Source of the DNA: Acidimicrobiaceae bacterium
GTDB lineage: Bacteria; Actinomycetota; Acidimicrobiia; Acidimicrobiales; RAAP-2
Direction: 5' to 3'
Assembly: GCA_027306585.1 (NCBI GenBank)
Contig: DAHUZJ010000114.1
Span: 1-52,717, forward strand
DNA length: 52,717 nt
Shown here: positions 42,720 through 52,204 of the stretch, piece by piece
Numbering within the stretch: position 1 is the first letter of the stretch
How the letters are laid out: every line of letters begins with the position of its first letter
Program-made: the position numbers and the translations under genes
Notes under the pieces: model-generated
Told to the model about the DNA's origin: nothing
Databases searched by the model: none
Seen by the model: only the letters and a program-made list of their open reading frames with translations

Positions 42720-45143
42720 ATGCCGGTAGGACACGGGGACGCGCCTTCTTCCGGAGCCTCGCCCGAGGTGAGCGCTCGCGCGCGTGCACCGGGCGACCGG
42801 GGTGGCGGGCTCGTCGGCCTGACGTCTGCCGAAGTGGCGGCACGGCGCGCCGCCGGGGCCGTCAACCGTCCCGGCCGTGCCGCCGGCACATCGTGGACGG
42901 ACGTCGTCCGTCGCAACGTCCTCAATCGGTTCAACGCCATCCTCGGGGCTTTGTTCGTGGTGGCGGTGGTCGTCGGGCCCTGGCAGGACGCACTGTTCGG
43001 GGTGGTCCTGGTGGCCAACACCGCCGGAGGGCTCGTGCAGGAGGTCCAGGCAAAGCGGACCATCGACCGCCTCCGCGTCCTGCAGGCCCCGAGCGCCCGC
43101 GTCGTCAGGGACGGCTTCAGGCAGGACGTCCCCGGCGAGGCCCTGGTTGTCGACGACCTCGTCGAGCTGGCCGGCGGTGACCAGGTGCTGGCCGACGGCA
43201 TCGTCACGGCGAGCAACGGCCTGCAGGTGGACGAGTCACTCGTCACCGGCGAGAGCGAACCGGTGGCCAAGCCCCCCGGCACCGAGCTCCTGTCGGGGAC
43301 GCTGGTGGTCGGGGGGAGCGGGGTGCAGTGCGTGCGGGCCGTCGGCGACGACGCCTTCGGCCAGCGGCTCCAGCGAGAAGCCCGGCGCTACCGACGCGTC
43401 CGCTCGGAGCTGCAGGCGGGCACCGATCGCCTCCTGCGGGCCATCACCTGGGTCATGGTCCCCCTTGGCATCCTCCTCGCTACCAGCCAAGCCCTCCGCG
43501 CGGGGCTCAGTCCGGCCGACGCCGTCCGAGGCTCGGTGGCCGGGGTGGCCGCCATGGTGCCCGAAGGCCTGGTGCTGCTCACCACGGCGGCCTTCACGCT
43601 CGGGGCGGTCCGTCTCGCCCGGCGCCGAGTGCTCGTCCAAGAGCTCGGCGCGGTCGAGGGTCTCGCCCGAGTGGACGTCATCTGCATCGACAAGACGGGA
43701 ACGCTGACCGAGCGAGCGCTGCGCTTCGTCGACGTCGTCCCGCTGGACGACGCTCCTGCGACGGCCGCCCTCGGGGCCCTGGCCCGGGCCGACCCCTCGG
43801 GCGGCGCCACGCTCGACGCGCTGCGGGTGTTGCCGGCACCGGAAGGGTGGCAGCCGGTCGAACACCGCCCCTTCTCCGCTGCCCGTCGCTGGAGCGGCGC
43901 AGCTTTCGCCGGCCGTGGCACGTGGGTGCTGGGTGCACCCGAGGTGGTGATCGATCGTTCGGACGGCCAGACCCGGCGCAAGGCCGCCGACCTCGCCGCC
44001 ACCGGTCGCCGGGTACTGGCGCTGTGCCGCACCGACCTTCCGCTGGGCGGGGGCGACACCCCGCCCGACGCTCGCTGCTCGGCGCTGGTCGTCCTCGACG
44101 AGCGGCTACGGACCGACGCCCCCGAGACCGTCCAGTTCCTCCGGCAGCAGGGCGTCGAGGTCCGCGTGCTCTCGGGCGACCACGTCGCCACCGTGGCGAG
44201 CGTCGCCGAGCGGACCGGCGTCGACGGCTGGGACCGGGCGGCGGACGCAACCGGCATGCCGGCGGCGTCCCCGGCGCTCGCCGCCTGGGTCGAAGGCGCC
44301 CCCGTGCTCGGCCGCGTCCGCCCGGACCAGAAGCGCGCCATCGTGGCCGCCCTGCAGGAGGCCGGCCATGTGGTGGCCATGGTGGGCGACGGGTTGAACG
44401 ACATTCCCGCCCTGAAGCAGTCCGACCTCGGCATCGCGATCGGGTCGGGGAGCGCCGCCACCCGGGCCGTCGGCCGGGTCGTGCTCCTCGAGGGGTCGTT
44501 CGCCGCCGTCCCCCAGATCGTCGAGGAGGGCAGGCGCGTCATTGCCAACGTCGAGCGTGTGGCCCGGCTCTTCGTCACCAAGACGGTCTATGCCGCGGTA
44601 CTGGCTGCAGCCGCCGGTGCCGCCGCGCTGCCGTATCCCTTCTACCCGCGGCACCTGACGCTGGTGAGCTCCCTCACCATCGGCATCCCGGCAGTAGCGC
44701 TCGCGCTGGCGCCGGGTGCCCCGAGGGCTTCGAGTGGCTTCCTCGGGCGGGTCCTGCGCTTCGCCGGCCCGAACGGGGCCGTGTGCGCCGCGGCCGGGCT
44801 TTCCGCCTACCTCGTGGACCGGTACGCCTGGAGCGCCACGCTCCTCGTGGCGCGCTCGGCGGCCGTCGCCACGTTGCTGGGAGCCGGGCTGGCCGTGCTG
44901 GCAGTCGTGGCCCGGCCCCTCGTCGTGTGGCGGGCGGCGCTGGTCGTGGCCATGGCCGGGCTCTCCGTCGCCGCGTTCGCGCTGCCACTCGGCCGGGAGG
45001 TCTTCGGGCTCGTCCTGCTCGAAGGACCGGACCTGTGGACGGTCGCCGCAGCCGTGGCGGCGGCGGTCGTGGCCGTGGTCGCGCTCAGTGCGGCGCCGGC
45101 CGCCCGTCGCTCGCTGCGTCGGCCGTTTCGGCGGCTTCCGTGA
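42720..45143 (+). CDS. Cation-translocating P-type ATPase, CtpE-like
   Basis: An 807-residue P-type ATPase. Actuator TGES starts at residue 176, phosphorylated Asp324 lies in DKTGT, and GDGLND lies near residue 556. Helix 4 has MVPEGL rather than a CPC motif, so it is not a heavy-metal P1B pump. The stretch AMVPEGLVLLTTAAFTLGAV followed by LVQELGAVEGLARVDVICID resembles mycobacterial CtpE, reported to handle calcium; substrate assignment is by resemblance. About ten membrane helices. GAGGAGG precedes the ATG. Its 3' end overlaps the convergent ATPase gene by 59 bp. Confidence 0.92.
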   Translation: MPVGHGDAPSSGASPEVSARARAPGDRGGGLVGLTSAEVAARRAAGAVNRPGRAAGTSWTDVVRRNVLNRFNAILGALFVVAVVVGPWQDALFGVVLVANTAGGLVQEVQAKRTIDRLRVLQAPSARVVRDGFRQDVPGEALVVDDLVELAGGDQVLADGIVTASNGLQVDESLVTGESEPVAKPPGTELLSGTLVVGGSGVQCVRAVGDDAFGQRLQREARRYRRVRSELQAGTDRLLRAITWVMVPLGILLATSQALRAGLSPADAVRGSVAGVAAMVPEGLVLLTTAAFTLGAVRLARRRVLVQELGAVEGLARVDVICIDKTGTLTERALRFVDVVPLDDAPATAALGALARADPSGGATLDALRVLPAPEGWQPVEHRPFSAARRWSGAAFAGRGTWVLGAPEVVIDRSDGQTRRKAADLAATGRRVLALCRTDLPLGGGDTPPDARCSALVVLDERLRTDAPETVQFLRQQGVEVRVLSGDHVATVASVAERTGVDGWDRAADATGMPAASPALAAWVEGAPVLGRVRPDQKRAIVAALQEAGHVVAMVGDGLNDIPALKQSDLGIAIGSGSAATRAVGRVVLLEGSFAAVPQIVEEGRRVIANVERVARLFVTKTVYAAVLAAAAGAAALPYPFYPRHLTLVSSLTIGIPAVALALAPGAPRASSGFLGRVLRFAGPNGAVCAAAGLSAYLVDRYAWSATLLVARSAAVATLLGAGLAVLAVVARPLVVWRAALVVAMAGLSVAAFALPLGREVFGLVLLEGPDLWTVAAAVAAAVVAVVALSAAPAARRSLRRPFRRLP

Positions 45144-47445
45144 GATAGCTCTCCTCTTCCTGGGCGTTGTGGAGCCGGAGCACGGCGCCGAGCCCGTACA
45201 GCAGGCGCCGGGCGTCGGCGACGTCCTCCTCGTCCAAGCCGTCGTCACCGACGTCGTCGAGCAATTGGCCGAGCCGGCGCACCTGGTGCGCGATCTCGGC
45301 GTGCTCCCGGCTCATCGGCCCGGTCGGGTTGGTGCCCCCGATGGCCCGGTCGAGGAAGGGGTAGAGCTCCTTGTCCTCGGCGGCCTCGTGAGGGAGGACC
45401 ACCTCGACGAGTTCCCGGTGCAGCTCGCGCAGTGTGCGGAGGCCGGTGCCGGGGCTCCGCCGGTCGAGCCCGTCGCCGACCGTGCGCACCCGGTCGGCGA
45501 CGCGTTGCACCTCCTGGTGCTCCGCTCGGAAGCGCCGCGACAGCTCGACGGCGACGGGGTCGAGCGCCACCTCCGGGCGGAGCGGGCGCAGGGCGCGCAG
45601 GGCGTTCAGGATCACGGCCACGTCGATGCCCTCCTGGAGGAGGGCGCCCCAGACGGGAGGAAGGTGGCCGGCCGCCGCGACCACCATGGCAACCAAGGAC
45701 AGCGCCATGCCCGCGAGCACGCTCTGCAGCGCGATCCGCCGCGTCCGGGCGGCGATCCGGCGACCCTCCCTGAGCCGGTCGAGCCGATCGACGCCGAGCA
45801 CCACGTCGGCGGCCTCCGACGACGCGGTCGCCCCCCGCGCCCCCATGGCGACGCCGACGTCGGCGGCGGCGAGGGCGGGGGCATCGTTGACCCCGTCGCC
45901 CACCATGATCGTCGGTGCCCGGCGCTGTTCGTCCATCACCACCTGCAGCTTGTCGGACGGTGAGCGCTCCGCGACGACGGCGTCGAGGCCGAGCACGGCG
46001 CCCACCGCCTCGGCCACTTCCTCCCGGTCGCCGGTGACCATCACGATCCGCTCGACGCCACTCCCTCGCAGTGCGCGCAGCGTGCGGGCGGCATCGGAGC
46101 GGACCGGATCCTCGAACACCAGCACGCCGGCCAGCCCCCCGTCGACAGCGACGAACACGGTGAGCGCCCCGTCGAGGCGCGCCCGGCGCTGTGCCGACCG
46201 GGCCCACACGGGGATGTCGCGGACCCCGGCCCACCGGGCCGACCCGACGGCCACCGCATGGCCGTCGATGCGCCCCCGGATGCCGAGGCCTGGCACCTCC
46301 TCGAGGCCCTCGGGGCGGGCGAGGGACCGCCCGGCGTCGGTGGCGGCGCGCACCAGGGGTCCGGCGAGGACGTGCGGGGAGAACTGGTCGACGGCTGCAG
46401 CGAGCGCCAGCACGTCGTCCGGATCGGCGCCGGGCGAGGCCACGACGGACGCCAGCCGCGGGTGGCCGGACGTCAGCGTCCCCGTCTTGTCGAACAGCAC
46501 CGTCGTGCACCGGGCCAGCCGCTCCAGGACCGCGCCGCCCTTGACCACCACCCCGCGCCGGGCGGCGACGGAGAGGCCGGCGACGAAGGCCACCGGCGCG
46601 GCGAGGATGAGCGGGCACGGCGTGGCGACGACCAGGACGGCCACCGCTCGCGCCGCGCCGCCCACCAGCCACGCCACCGAGGCCGCTGCCGCCGTGACAC
46701 CGAGGAACGCGAGTGCGTACCGGTCGGCGAGGCGGACGAATGGCGGTTGCGCAGCCTCCGCCGATGCCACCAGCCGCACGATGCCCGCGTAGGTGCTGTC
46801 GGCCGAGGTGGCCGTCGCTCGGAGGTCGAACGGCGCGCCGGCGTTGGCGGCGCCGCTGCGCACGCCGTCGGCCGGCTGGCGCGCCACCGGGAGCGCCTCA
46901 CCGGAGAGCGTCGACTCGTCGAGGACCGCCGGGGTGGTGAGGCGCCCGTCGACCGGGACCAGCTCACCGGTGGCCACCATCAGGAGGTCGCCGGGGCACA
47001 CCTCCTCGAGGACGATGGTCTCGAGCTGGTCACCGCGGTACCGGTGGGCCCGTCGGGGTGCCCGCTCGAGCAGGGCCCGCAGGTCACGCCGGGCCCGTCC
47101 GGCCGACCAGTCCTCCAGGGCGCGGCCGGTCGCGAGCATCACGCTCACCACGGCCGCCGCCAGGCTCTCACCGACTGCGAGCGCGCCGACGAGGGCGAAG
47201 AGGGCGATGACGTCGACCCCGAGCCGCCGGTGGCGGAGGGCGTCCACGACCGTCCACAGGGCGTAGACGGCTCCGAGCGCGCCGTCCACGTCCCACAGGC
47301 GGTCCGCCGCTTCTCCTTGGCCGGCAAGTTGGCCGGCAAGGTGGAACACACCCCCCACGGCAAGGAGGAGCACGAGGACCGCCAGCAGCACGAGCGCTGC
47401 ATGGCGTTCCCGGCGGTCGTGTTCTCCGGCAGGGTCGGCGCCCAC
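45085..47445 (-). CDS. P1B-type heavy-metal ATPase with C-terminal hemerythrin domain (P1B-5-like)
   Basis: About 786 residues. Membrane and actuator regions (DESTLSGEALPVARQPADGV), Cys277 in ATPCPLIL of helix 6 and phosphorylated Asp319 in DKTGT identify a P1B metal pump. No N-terminal HMA domain is present. The last ~150 residues are a hemerythrin HHE domain: FRAEHQEVQRVADRV, VLPHEAAEDKELYPFL, SREHAEIAHQVRRLGQLL and RLHNAQEEESYL supply the His and Glu ligands of a diiron site. TPCP plus a C-terminal hemerythrin is the hallmark of P1B-5 ATPases such as Nia, which export Ni/Fe. GTG at 47445 is preferred; the longer open frame upstream is not protein-like. Confidence 0.92.
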   Translation of the reverse strand: MGADPAGEHDRRERHAALVLLAVLVLLLAVGGVFHLAGQLAGQGEAADRLWDVDGALGAVYALWTVVDALRHRRLGVDVIALFALVGALAVGESLAAAVVSVMLATGRALEDWSAGRARRDLRALLERAPRRAHRYRGDQLETIVLEEVCPGDLLMVATGELVPVDGRLTTPAVLDESTLSGEALPVARQPADGVRSGAANAGAPFDLRATATSADSTYAGIVRLVASAEAAQPPFVRLADRYALAFLGVTAAAASVAWLVGGAARAVAVLVVATPCPLILAAPVAFVAGLSVAARRGVVVKGGAVLERLARCTTVLFDKTGTLTSGHPRLASVVASPGADPDDVLALAAAVDQFSPHVLAGPLVRAATDAGRSLARPEGLEEVPGLGIRGRIDGHAVAVGSARWAGVRDIPVWARSAQRRARLDGALTVFVAVDGGLAGVLVFEDPVRSDAARTLRALRGSGVERIVMVTGDREEVAEAVGAVLGLDAVVAERSPSDKLQVVMDEQRRAPTIMVGDGVNDAPALAAADVGVAMGARGATASSEAADVVLGVDRLDRLREGRRIAARTRRIALQSVLAGMALSLVAMVVAAAGHLPPVWGALLQEGIDVAVILNALRALRPLRPEVALDPVAVELSRRFRAEHQEVQRVADRVRTVGDGLDRRSPGTGLRTLRELHRELVEVVLPHEAAEDKELYPFLDRAIGGTNPTGPMSREHAEIAHQVRRLGQLLDDVGDDGLDEEDVADARRLLYGLGAVLRLHNAQEEESYLTEAAETADAASDGRPAPH

Positions 47446-47674
47446 TGTTCCATGCTGGGGCTCGAGCAGCGACCACGGCAGGGGCGAAGGTCCGCGGCGG
47501 AGGGGGTTGCCACCGCCTTGCCACCGCTCGGAACGTCCGGAGCGGGTCCAGACCGCTCCGGGGCGGCCCTGGAGGAGGTGACTTTGGCCCCTACCGGTGC
47601 GCACGGGACATGGGCACAGATGGAGCGACGACCGAAGTGGCCCGCCCGCGGACGAGGTCGGAGAGGGAGGGACG

Positions 47675-47737
47675 ATGCGCGCGCCGTGGCCGAGCCGGAC
47701 CATTGGCCGCGCCATCCTCTCCGTCGACGCCGGGTGA
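47675..47737 (+). CDS. 20-residue leader ORF coupled to the histidine kinase gene
   Basis: MRAPWPSRTIGRAILSVDAG has a strong GGGAGGGACG ribosome binding site, whereas the kinase GTG has none. Its TGA overlaps the kinase start (GTGA at 47734). It therefore probably delivers ribosomes to the kinase gene by translational coupling. Confidence 0.5.
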   Translation: MRAPWPSRTIGRAILSVDAG

Positions 47738-49224
47738 CGGCGATCGCCGGCGCAGCGGGAGCGCCCGCCGGGCCGTCCGAGCCGGTGCCCGATCGGCGGG
47801 TGCCCCCGGCGACAGCCGCGGGGCCGCGGCCCGGCCGCCGGCGGAGCGTACGGTTCCTGGTGACCGCGCTCGTCGTGGGGTTGGTGGGGCTCCTCCTCGT
47901 CACGACGGCGGCGACGTTCGCTGCTCGGCTCCGCGTCACCGGCGTCTTGACAGAGCTCGACAACCGCTGGTTGCCGGCCCAGCAGCAGGTCGCAGCCCTC
48001 CAATCGGCCTACGTCGACCAGCAGACCGCCGAGCGTGGGTTCATGCTCACCGGCGACCCCGGCTTCCTCGTGCCCTACGCCCGCGGGCAGGCCACGGCGA
48101 CGCGCCTGGAGGCCAGCCTGCGTCGTCTCGTCGCGCCGGATGCCAGCGCCGCGGGGTCCCTCCGCCAACTGGTGGCGGCGAACGCGGCGTGGCAGAAGGA
48201 GGCTGCGGCGGAGATCGCCGCCCGCCGGGCGGGCCCGCTTCCCCAGGCGCAGGTGGATGCCATGGTGGGCACGGGCCAGCGCCTGTTCGACGCGCTGCGG
48301 GCAACACTGGCGACCCTCTCGTCCCGAGTCGGTGGCGTGATCGCCCTCGACCTGCGCCGCGTCTCGGGCGCCCGGCAGGTCGTCGAGATCGTGGTCGTGT
48401 GCTCCCTGGCGCTGGCGCTCGTCGCCCTCCTGGTGCTGCCGCTCACCCGGCGCATCCTCACCCGCCCTCTCGAGCGGCTGGTCGGGCAGCTCCAGACCGT
48501 GGCTGGCGGCGAGGATCGGCAGCCGATCGAGCCGGAGGGAGCGACCGAGCTGGTGACGTTGGCCAAGGCGGCAGAGCAGATGCGCCGGAGCTTGGTCGAT
48601 CGCTCGGACGACCTCGTTGCGGCGCAGCGGGCCCTCACCTTGGGCGCCGAGCGCGACCGCTTTGCCGCCGAGCTGCACGACCGGAGCGTCCAGCGCCTGT
48701 TCGCGCTCGGGCTCTCCCTGAGCTCGCTCGCCAAGCGCTCGCCGGAACTGGCCCCGATGATCGTGCCGCTGATCGACGAGACGGACCGTGCCGTGCGTGA
48801 GCTCCGCGGGATCATCTTCGACCTCACCCACGACGGCGAGGCCAGCCTGCAGCAAGGGATCGACCAGATCCTCCGCGAGGTGGCACGCGTGCTCGGGTTC
48901 ACCCCGGACCTCGTACTGCGAGGTCCGGTCAACGGGTTGGCCGACGGTTCGCTCACCCGTGAGCTCCTGGCGGTGCTCCGCGAGGCCTTGAGCAACGTGG
49001 TGCGCCACGCCCGTGCGTCTCGAGTGGACGTTGTCGTCGGCGTCGAGGACGACAACGTGCACCTGGTCGTGTCGGACGACGGGGTCGGCCCGGAGGTCGT
49101 CGTGCAGGGGAACGGTCTCCGCAACATGCGGGCCCGAGCGGCGCGACTGGGCGGCCAAGTGGAGCTGGCTCCTCGGCCGGGCGGTGGCGCCCGCCTGGAG
49201 TGGAGCTGCCCACGATCAGCCTGA
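47734..49224 (+). CDS. Histidine kinase with CHASE3-type sensor, HAMP and HisKA_3 (NarL class)
   Basis: About 496 residues. A helix near residues 50-72 (FLVTALVVGLVGLLLVTTAA), a periplasmic helical domain of CHASE3 type (DQQTAERGFMLTGDPGFLVP), a second helix (VVEIVVVCSLALALVALLVL), HAMP, then HisKA_3 with phosphorylated His in ERDRFAAELHDRSVQRLFAL and a GHKL ATPase domain with LREALSNVVRHARASRVDVV (N box), VSDDGVGPEV (G1) and GNGLRNMRARAARLGGQVEL (G2). It would phosphorylate a NarL/LuxR-type regulator. None is adjacent, so it is an orphan here. The signal is unknown. Confidence 0.93.
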   Translation: MTAIAGAAGAPAGPSEPVPDRRVPPATAAGPRPGRRRSVRFLVTALVVGLVGLLLVTTAATFAARLRVTGVLTELDNRWLPAQQQVAALQSAYVDQQTAERGFMLTGDPGFLVPYARGQATATRLEASLRRLVAPDASAAGSLRQLVAANAAWQKEAAAEIAARRAGPLPQAQVDAMVGTGQRLFDALRATLATLSSRVGGVIALDLRRVSGARQVVEIVVVCSLALALVALLVLPLTRRILTRPLERLVGQLQTVAGGEDRQPIEPEGATELVTLAKAAEQMRRSLVDRSDDLVAAQRALTLGAERDRFAAELHDRSVQRLFALGLSLSSLAKRSPELAPMIVPLIDETDRAVRELRGIIFDLTHDGEASLQQGIDQILREVARVLGFTPDLVLRGPVNGLADGSLTRELLAVLREALSNVVRHARASRVDVVVGVEDDNVHLVVSDDGVGPEVVVQGNGLRNMRARAARLGGQVELAPRPGGGARLEWSCPRSA

Positions 49225-49242
49225 AGGTCGGCACCGCCGCGC

Positions 49243-52197
49243 TCACTGGCCGTCGATCGTCACCTCTCGCCACTCGCCTCCGCCCAGCGAGAACTGCTGT
49301 TCCCGCACCGATACCTGCACCGGGGGAGCAGTCCCCGGGCGAGCACGGATCCTCACCGAGGAATGCCGGACGTCGAGGTCCAGGCGGTGGCCGCGATAAG
49401 TGACGGCGAACCGGAGGCGCGGCAGGCCGCGTGGGAGGCGGGGATTGACGTGCAGCACGTCGTCGCGCGCGTCCAGGTCGACATAGCAGCGCTGCAACAG
49501 GTCGATCGTGCCGGCCATGGCGCCGAGGTGGATGCCCTCGCCCGTGGTGCCGCCTTGGATGTCGTCGATGTCCGAGGACAGCGCGTCGAGGAGGAGACGC
49601 CAGGACGCCCGCCGGTCCGTCCGGGCGAGGACCCACGCATTGACCACCCGGCTCAGCGTCGACCCGTTCGACGTCCGCGCCAGGTAGTAGTCGACGGTCT
49701 CCGGGATCGAGGCAGGGTCGAAGTCGTAGCCGAGCCGGTCGAGCACCTCGACGAGCTCTTCCGCCGTCAGCATGAAGAAGAGCATGAGGACGTCCGCCTG
49801 CTTCGTCATCTTGTAGCGGTTCGGCGTGTCACCCGCCGCTTCGAGGACGAGGTCCAGACGGCCGCCTTCGCCGTAGCGGGCTCGTTGCCGCGCCCCGTTG
49901 AGCTCCTCGAGGTCCTCGTACCCGTCGAACTGGGCGATCCTTCCCGAGCGGTCGAAGGGAATGCGCAACTTGGTCCCCACCTCTTCCCACTCGTCGAGCT
50001 CCTCGGGGCGAAGGTCGAGCCGCTCGAACAGGCGCCGTCCGCCCCGGCCGTCGAGCCGCTGGACGAGTTGGCGCGCGCGCCACAGGGTCCAGGCGGCCAT
50101 GACGTTCGTGTAGGCATTGTTGGTGAGGCCGGCACCGGGGTGTTCGAGAGGTCCGTCGTGGAACTCGTCGGGACCCATCACGCCCGTGATGTCGAACCGG
50201 TCGGTCACCGCGTCGTAGTGCGCGGCGCTGGCCCAGAAGCGGGCGATCTCGATCATGAGCTCGCCACCGAACTCCACCATCGCGTCGAGGTCGCCCGTCA
50301 CCTGGAAGTAGCTCCACACGTTGTGGGCGATCGCCAGGCTGACGTGTCGCTGGAGGTGCGAATGGTCGGGGATCCAGTGGCCCGAAAGGGGATTGAAGTA
50401 CTGGCTCGGCGTCTCCTCGCGGCCGGACGTGCCGCTCTGCCAGGGGAACATCGCGCCCCGGTACCCGGCAGTGGCTGCCAGCCGACGCGCCTCGGGGAGC
50501 CGCCGGTGCCGGTAGCGGAGCAGGGACCGGCTCAACGCGGGGAAGCGGAAGTTGAGCAGGGGGAAGACGAAGAGCTCGTCCCAGAACACGTGCCCGCGGT
50601 AGGCCTCGCCATGCAACCCCCGTGCCGGGATCCCGGCGTCGAGCTCGCCGGTGTGAGGCGAGACCGACTGGAGGAGGTGCAGCAGGTGGAGGACCACGAC
50701 CGTCGGCATGCGGCCGTGGGCGTCCACCCACACGTCCCAGCGCGACCACAGCCGGGACCAGGCCTCACGGTGCGCTTCGGCGAGCTGCTCGAACGACCCG
50801 GCGCGCGCCACCGCGGCGGTGGCCGCCAGCGCGCACTCGGAGATGGCGGGGTCACGTGAGGTGTGGACGCCGGCGACCTTCTCGACCACGACCGGCTCAC
50901 CACGCGACACGTGCACGACGAGCTCGTGGTCGATCCGGCGAGCGGCGGGGTGGTGGTCGTCGTGCAGCACGGCGCGTGCCGGGCGGCACCGGCAGCGGGC
51001 GGCGACGGCGATGCGAGCTCGGGACTGGACGGTCTCGGCGACGAGCACGTCGATGCCGTCGTCGGCGGTGTCCGTGCGCACCACGGACAGGTGGCGGTCG
51101 GCCAGGCCGCGGTAGGCGGGGACCCCGGCGTTGCGGACGTCGCCGTCGATGGCCGAGCGGATCTCCAGCTCGCCGGACCAGTTCTCGGCAACGAGGGTGG
51201 TCTCCAGCGCCAGGACGTGCGGATCGGCCATGGAGGCGAGCCGTCGTTGCGCGACGCGGACCACGTGGCCCTCGCCGTCTCGGACGCGCGTGGTCCGGTG
51301 GAGGATGGCATGGCGCATGTCCAGCCACTGGTCGTGGTCGATCGCGTCCCACCCGGCCTCGCCGAACCACGGCGAGCCGTCGCCGAGGCGAAAGGTGAAC
51401 GGGAGCCAGTTGGGGACGTTGACGAGCTCTTCGTGCTCGAGAGCCGTGCCTGTCACCTCGGTGACGAGCCGGTTGTAGATCCCCGCCAGATAGGTGCCCG
51501 GATAGTGGCCGCCTGCCGCCCCGTGCTCGGGCGCCGCACCGCGGCTGGCGAGGTACCCGTTGCCGACGGTGCACAGCGCCTCGCGGCGTGGCTCGTCCGC
51601 CAGGTCGAGACCCCCGAAATGCAGCCACCACCGATCGGCCTCCCCCGCGGGTTGTCGCCCGTTGCCCGTCAGCGGGCCGACGACCACCGCAGCGAGCGCG
51701 TCGCCGGGAGGAGCACCGGGCAATGCGCGCCGCGGGCCCGGCGTCTCGGTCCCCATGGGGACGACCATTCCCAGTCCCAGGGCACCTGCTCGGCGCAGCA
51801 CCCGCGCATCGTCGCCCAGGAGCGCGATGCGCGCCGGGGGAGCGGACAGCAGACGGAGCGCCTCGCTGCACAGGTCCAATGCGCCGGGATCCCGACGAGC
51901 GCGTAGCGGACCGACGGTGTCGACCTGGACGTCGACCAGCTCGTCGAGCCCCGCCAGCGCCAAGTCGACGGCCAGCCCGGGCGCCGTCGACACCACGGCG
52001 GTGCGCACTCCTCGCCGGCGCAATGCGCGCAGCAACGGGCGAACGACCGCGTCCGGCCCGCGCACCACACCCGCCGTGAAGATCACGGCGTCGAATCGGC
52101 TCGGATCGATGACGACGGGCGCTGTGCCCGCGGTTCCCGGTGGGGCGGCATCCGAGCCAGACACCGAACGAGCTGGCTCCTCCGACGAGAAGGGCAC
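49243..52197 (-). CDS. GH65-family glycoside hydrolase/phosphorylase with degenerate N-terminal HAD domain
   Basis: A 984-residue protein. Residues ~30-160 form a HAD-like (beta-phosphoglucomutase-type) domain in which the nucleophile motif DxD is changed: IFTAG at 39-43 instead of IFDLD, so Asp41 and Asp43 are Thr and Gly. The rest is GH65: WLHFGGLDLADEPRREALCT, VPNWLPFTFRLGDGSPWF, the catalytic acid Glu678 in VMGPDEFHDG, TKQADVLMLFFMLTAEELVE and GEGIHLGAMAGTIDLLQRCY. GH65 enzymes act on trehalose, maltose or kojibiose, mostly by phosphorolysis. A beta-PGM domain would normally use the product, but here it is probably dead. GTG start without a clear ribosome binding site. Confidence 0.93.
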   Translation of the reverse strand: MPFSSEEPARSVSGSDAAPPGTAGTAPVVIDPSRFDAVIFTAGVVRGPDAVVRPLLRALRRRGVRTAVVSTAPGLAVDLALAGLDELVDVQVDTVGPLRARRDPGALDLCSEALRLLSAPPARIALLGDDARVLRRAGALGLGMVVPMGTETPGPRRALPGAPPGDALAAVVVGPLTGNGRQPAGEADRWWLHFGGLDLADEPRREALCTVGNGYLASRGAAPEHGAAGGHYPGTYLAGIYNRLVTEVTGTALEHEELVNVPNWLPFTFRLGDGSPWFGEAGWDAIDHDQWLDMRHAILHRTTRVRDGEGHVVRVAQRRLASMADPHVLALETTLVAENWSGELEIRSAIDGDVRNAGVPAYRGLADRHLSVVRTDTADDGIDVLVAETVQSRARIAVAARCRCRPARAVLHDDHHPAARRIDHELVVHVSRGEPVVVEKVAGVHTSRDPAISECALAATAAVARAGSFEQLAEAHREAWSRLWSRWDVWVDAHGRMPTVVVLHLLHLLQSVSPHTGELDAGIPARGLHGEAYRGHVFWDELFVFPLLNFRFPALSRSLLRYRHRRLPEARRLAATAGYRGAMFPWQSGTSGREETPSQYFNPLSGHWIPDHSHLQRHVSLAIAHNVWSYFQVTGDLDAMVEFGGELMIEIARFWASAAHYDAVTDRFDITGVMGPDEFHDGPLEHPGAGLTNNAYTNVMAAWTLWRARQLVQRLDGRGGRRLFERLDLRPEELDEWEEVGTKLRIPFDRSGRIAQFDGYEDLEELNGARQRARYGEGGRLDLVLEAAGDTPNRYKMTKQADVLMLFFMLTAEELVEVLDRLGYDFDPASIPETVDYYLARTSNGSTLSRVVNAWVLARTDRRASWRLLLDALSSDIDDIQGGTTGEGIHLGAMAGTIDLLQRCYVDLDARDDVLHVNPRLPRGLPRLRFAVTYRGHRLDLDVRHSSVRIRARPGTAPPVQVSVREQQFSLGGGEWREVTIDGQ

Positions 52198-52204
52198 GCA
52201 GCCG

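Noticed and set aside
46258-47733. Plus-strand extension of the histidine kinase frame
   Set aside because: It lies opposite the P1B ATPase gene, whose motifs are unmistakable.
47446-49158. Minus-strand extension of the hemerythrin-tailed ATPase frame to over 1,300 residues
   Set aside because: It lies opposite the histidine kinase gene, which has clear motifs; the extension has no domain.
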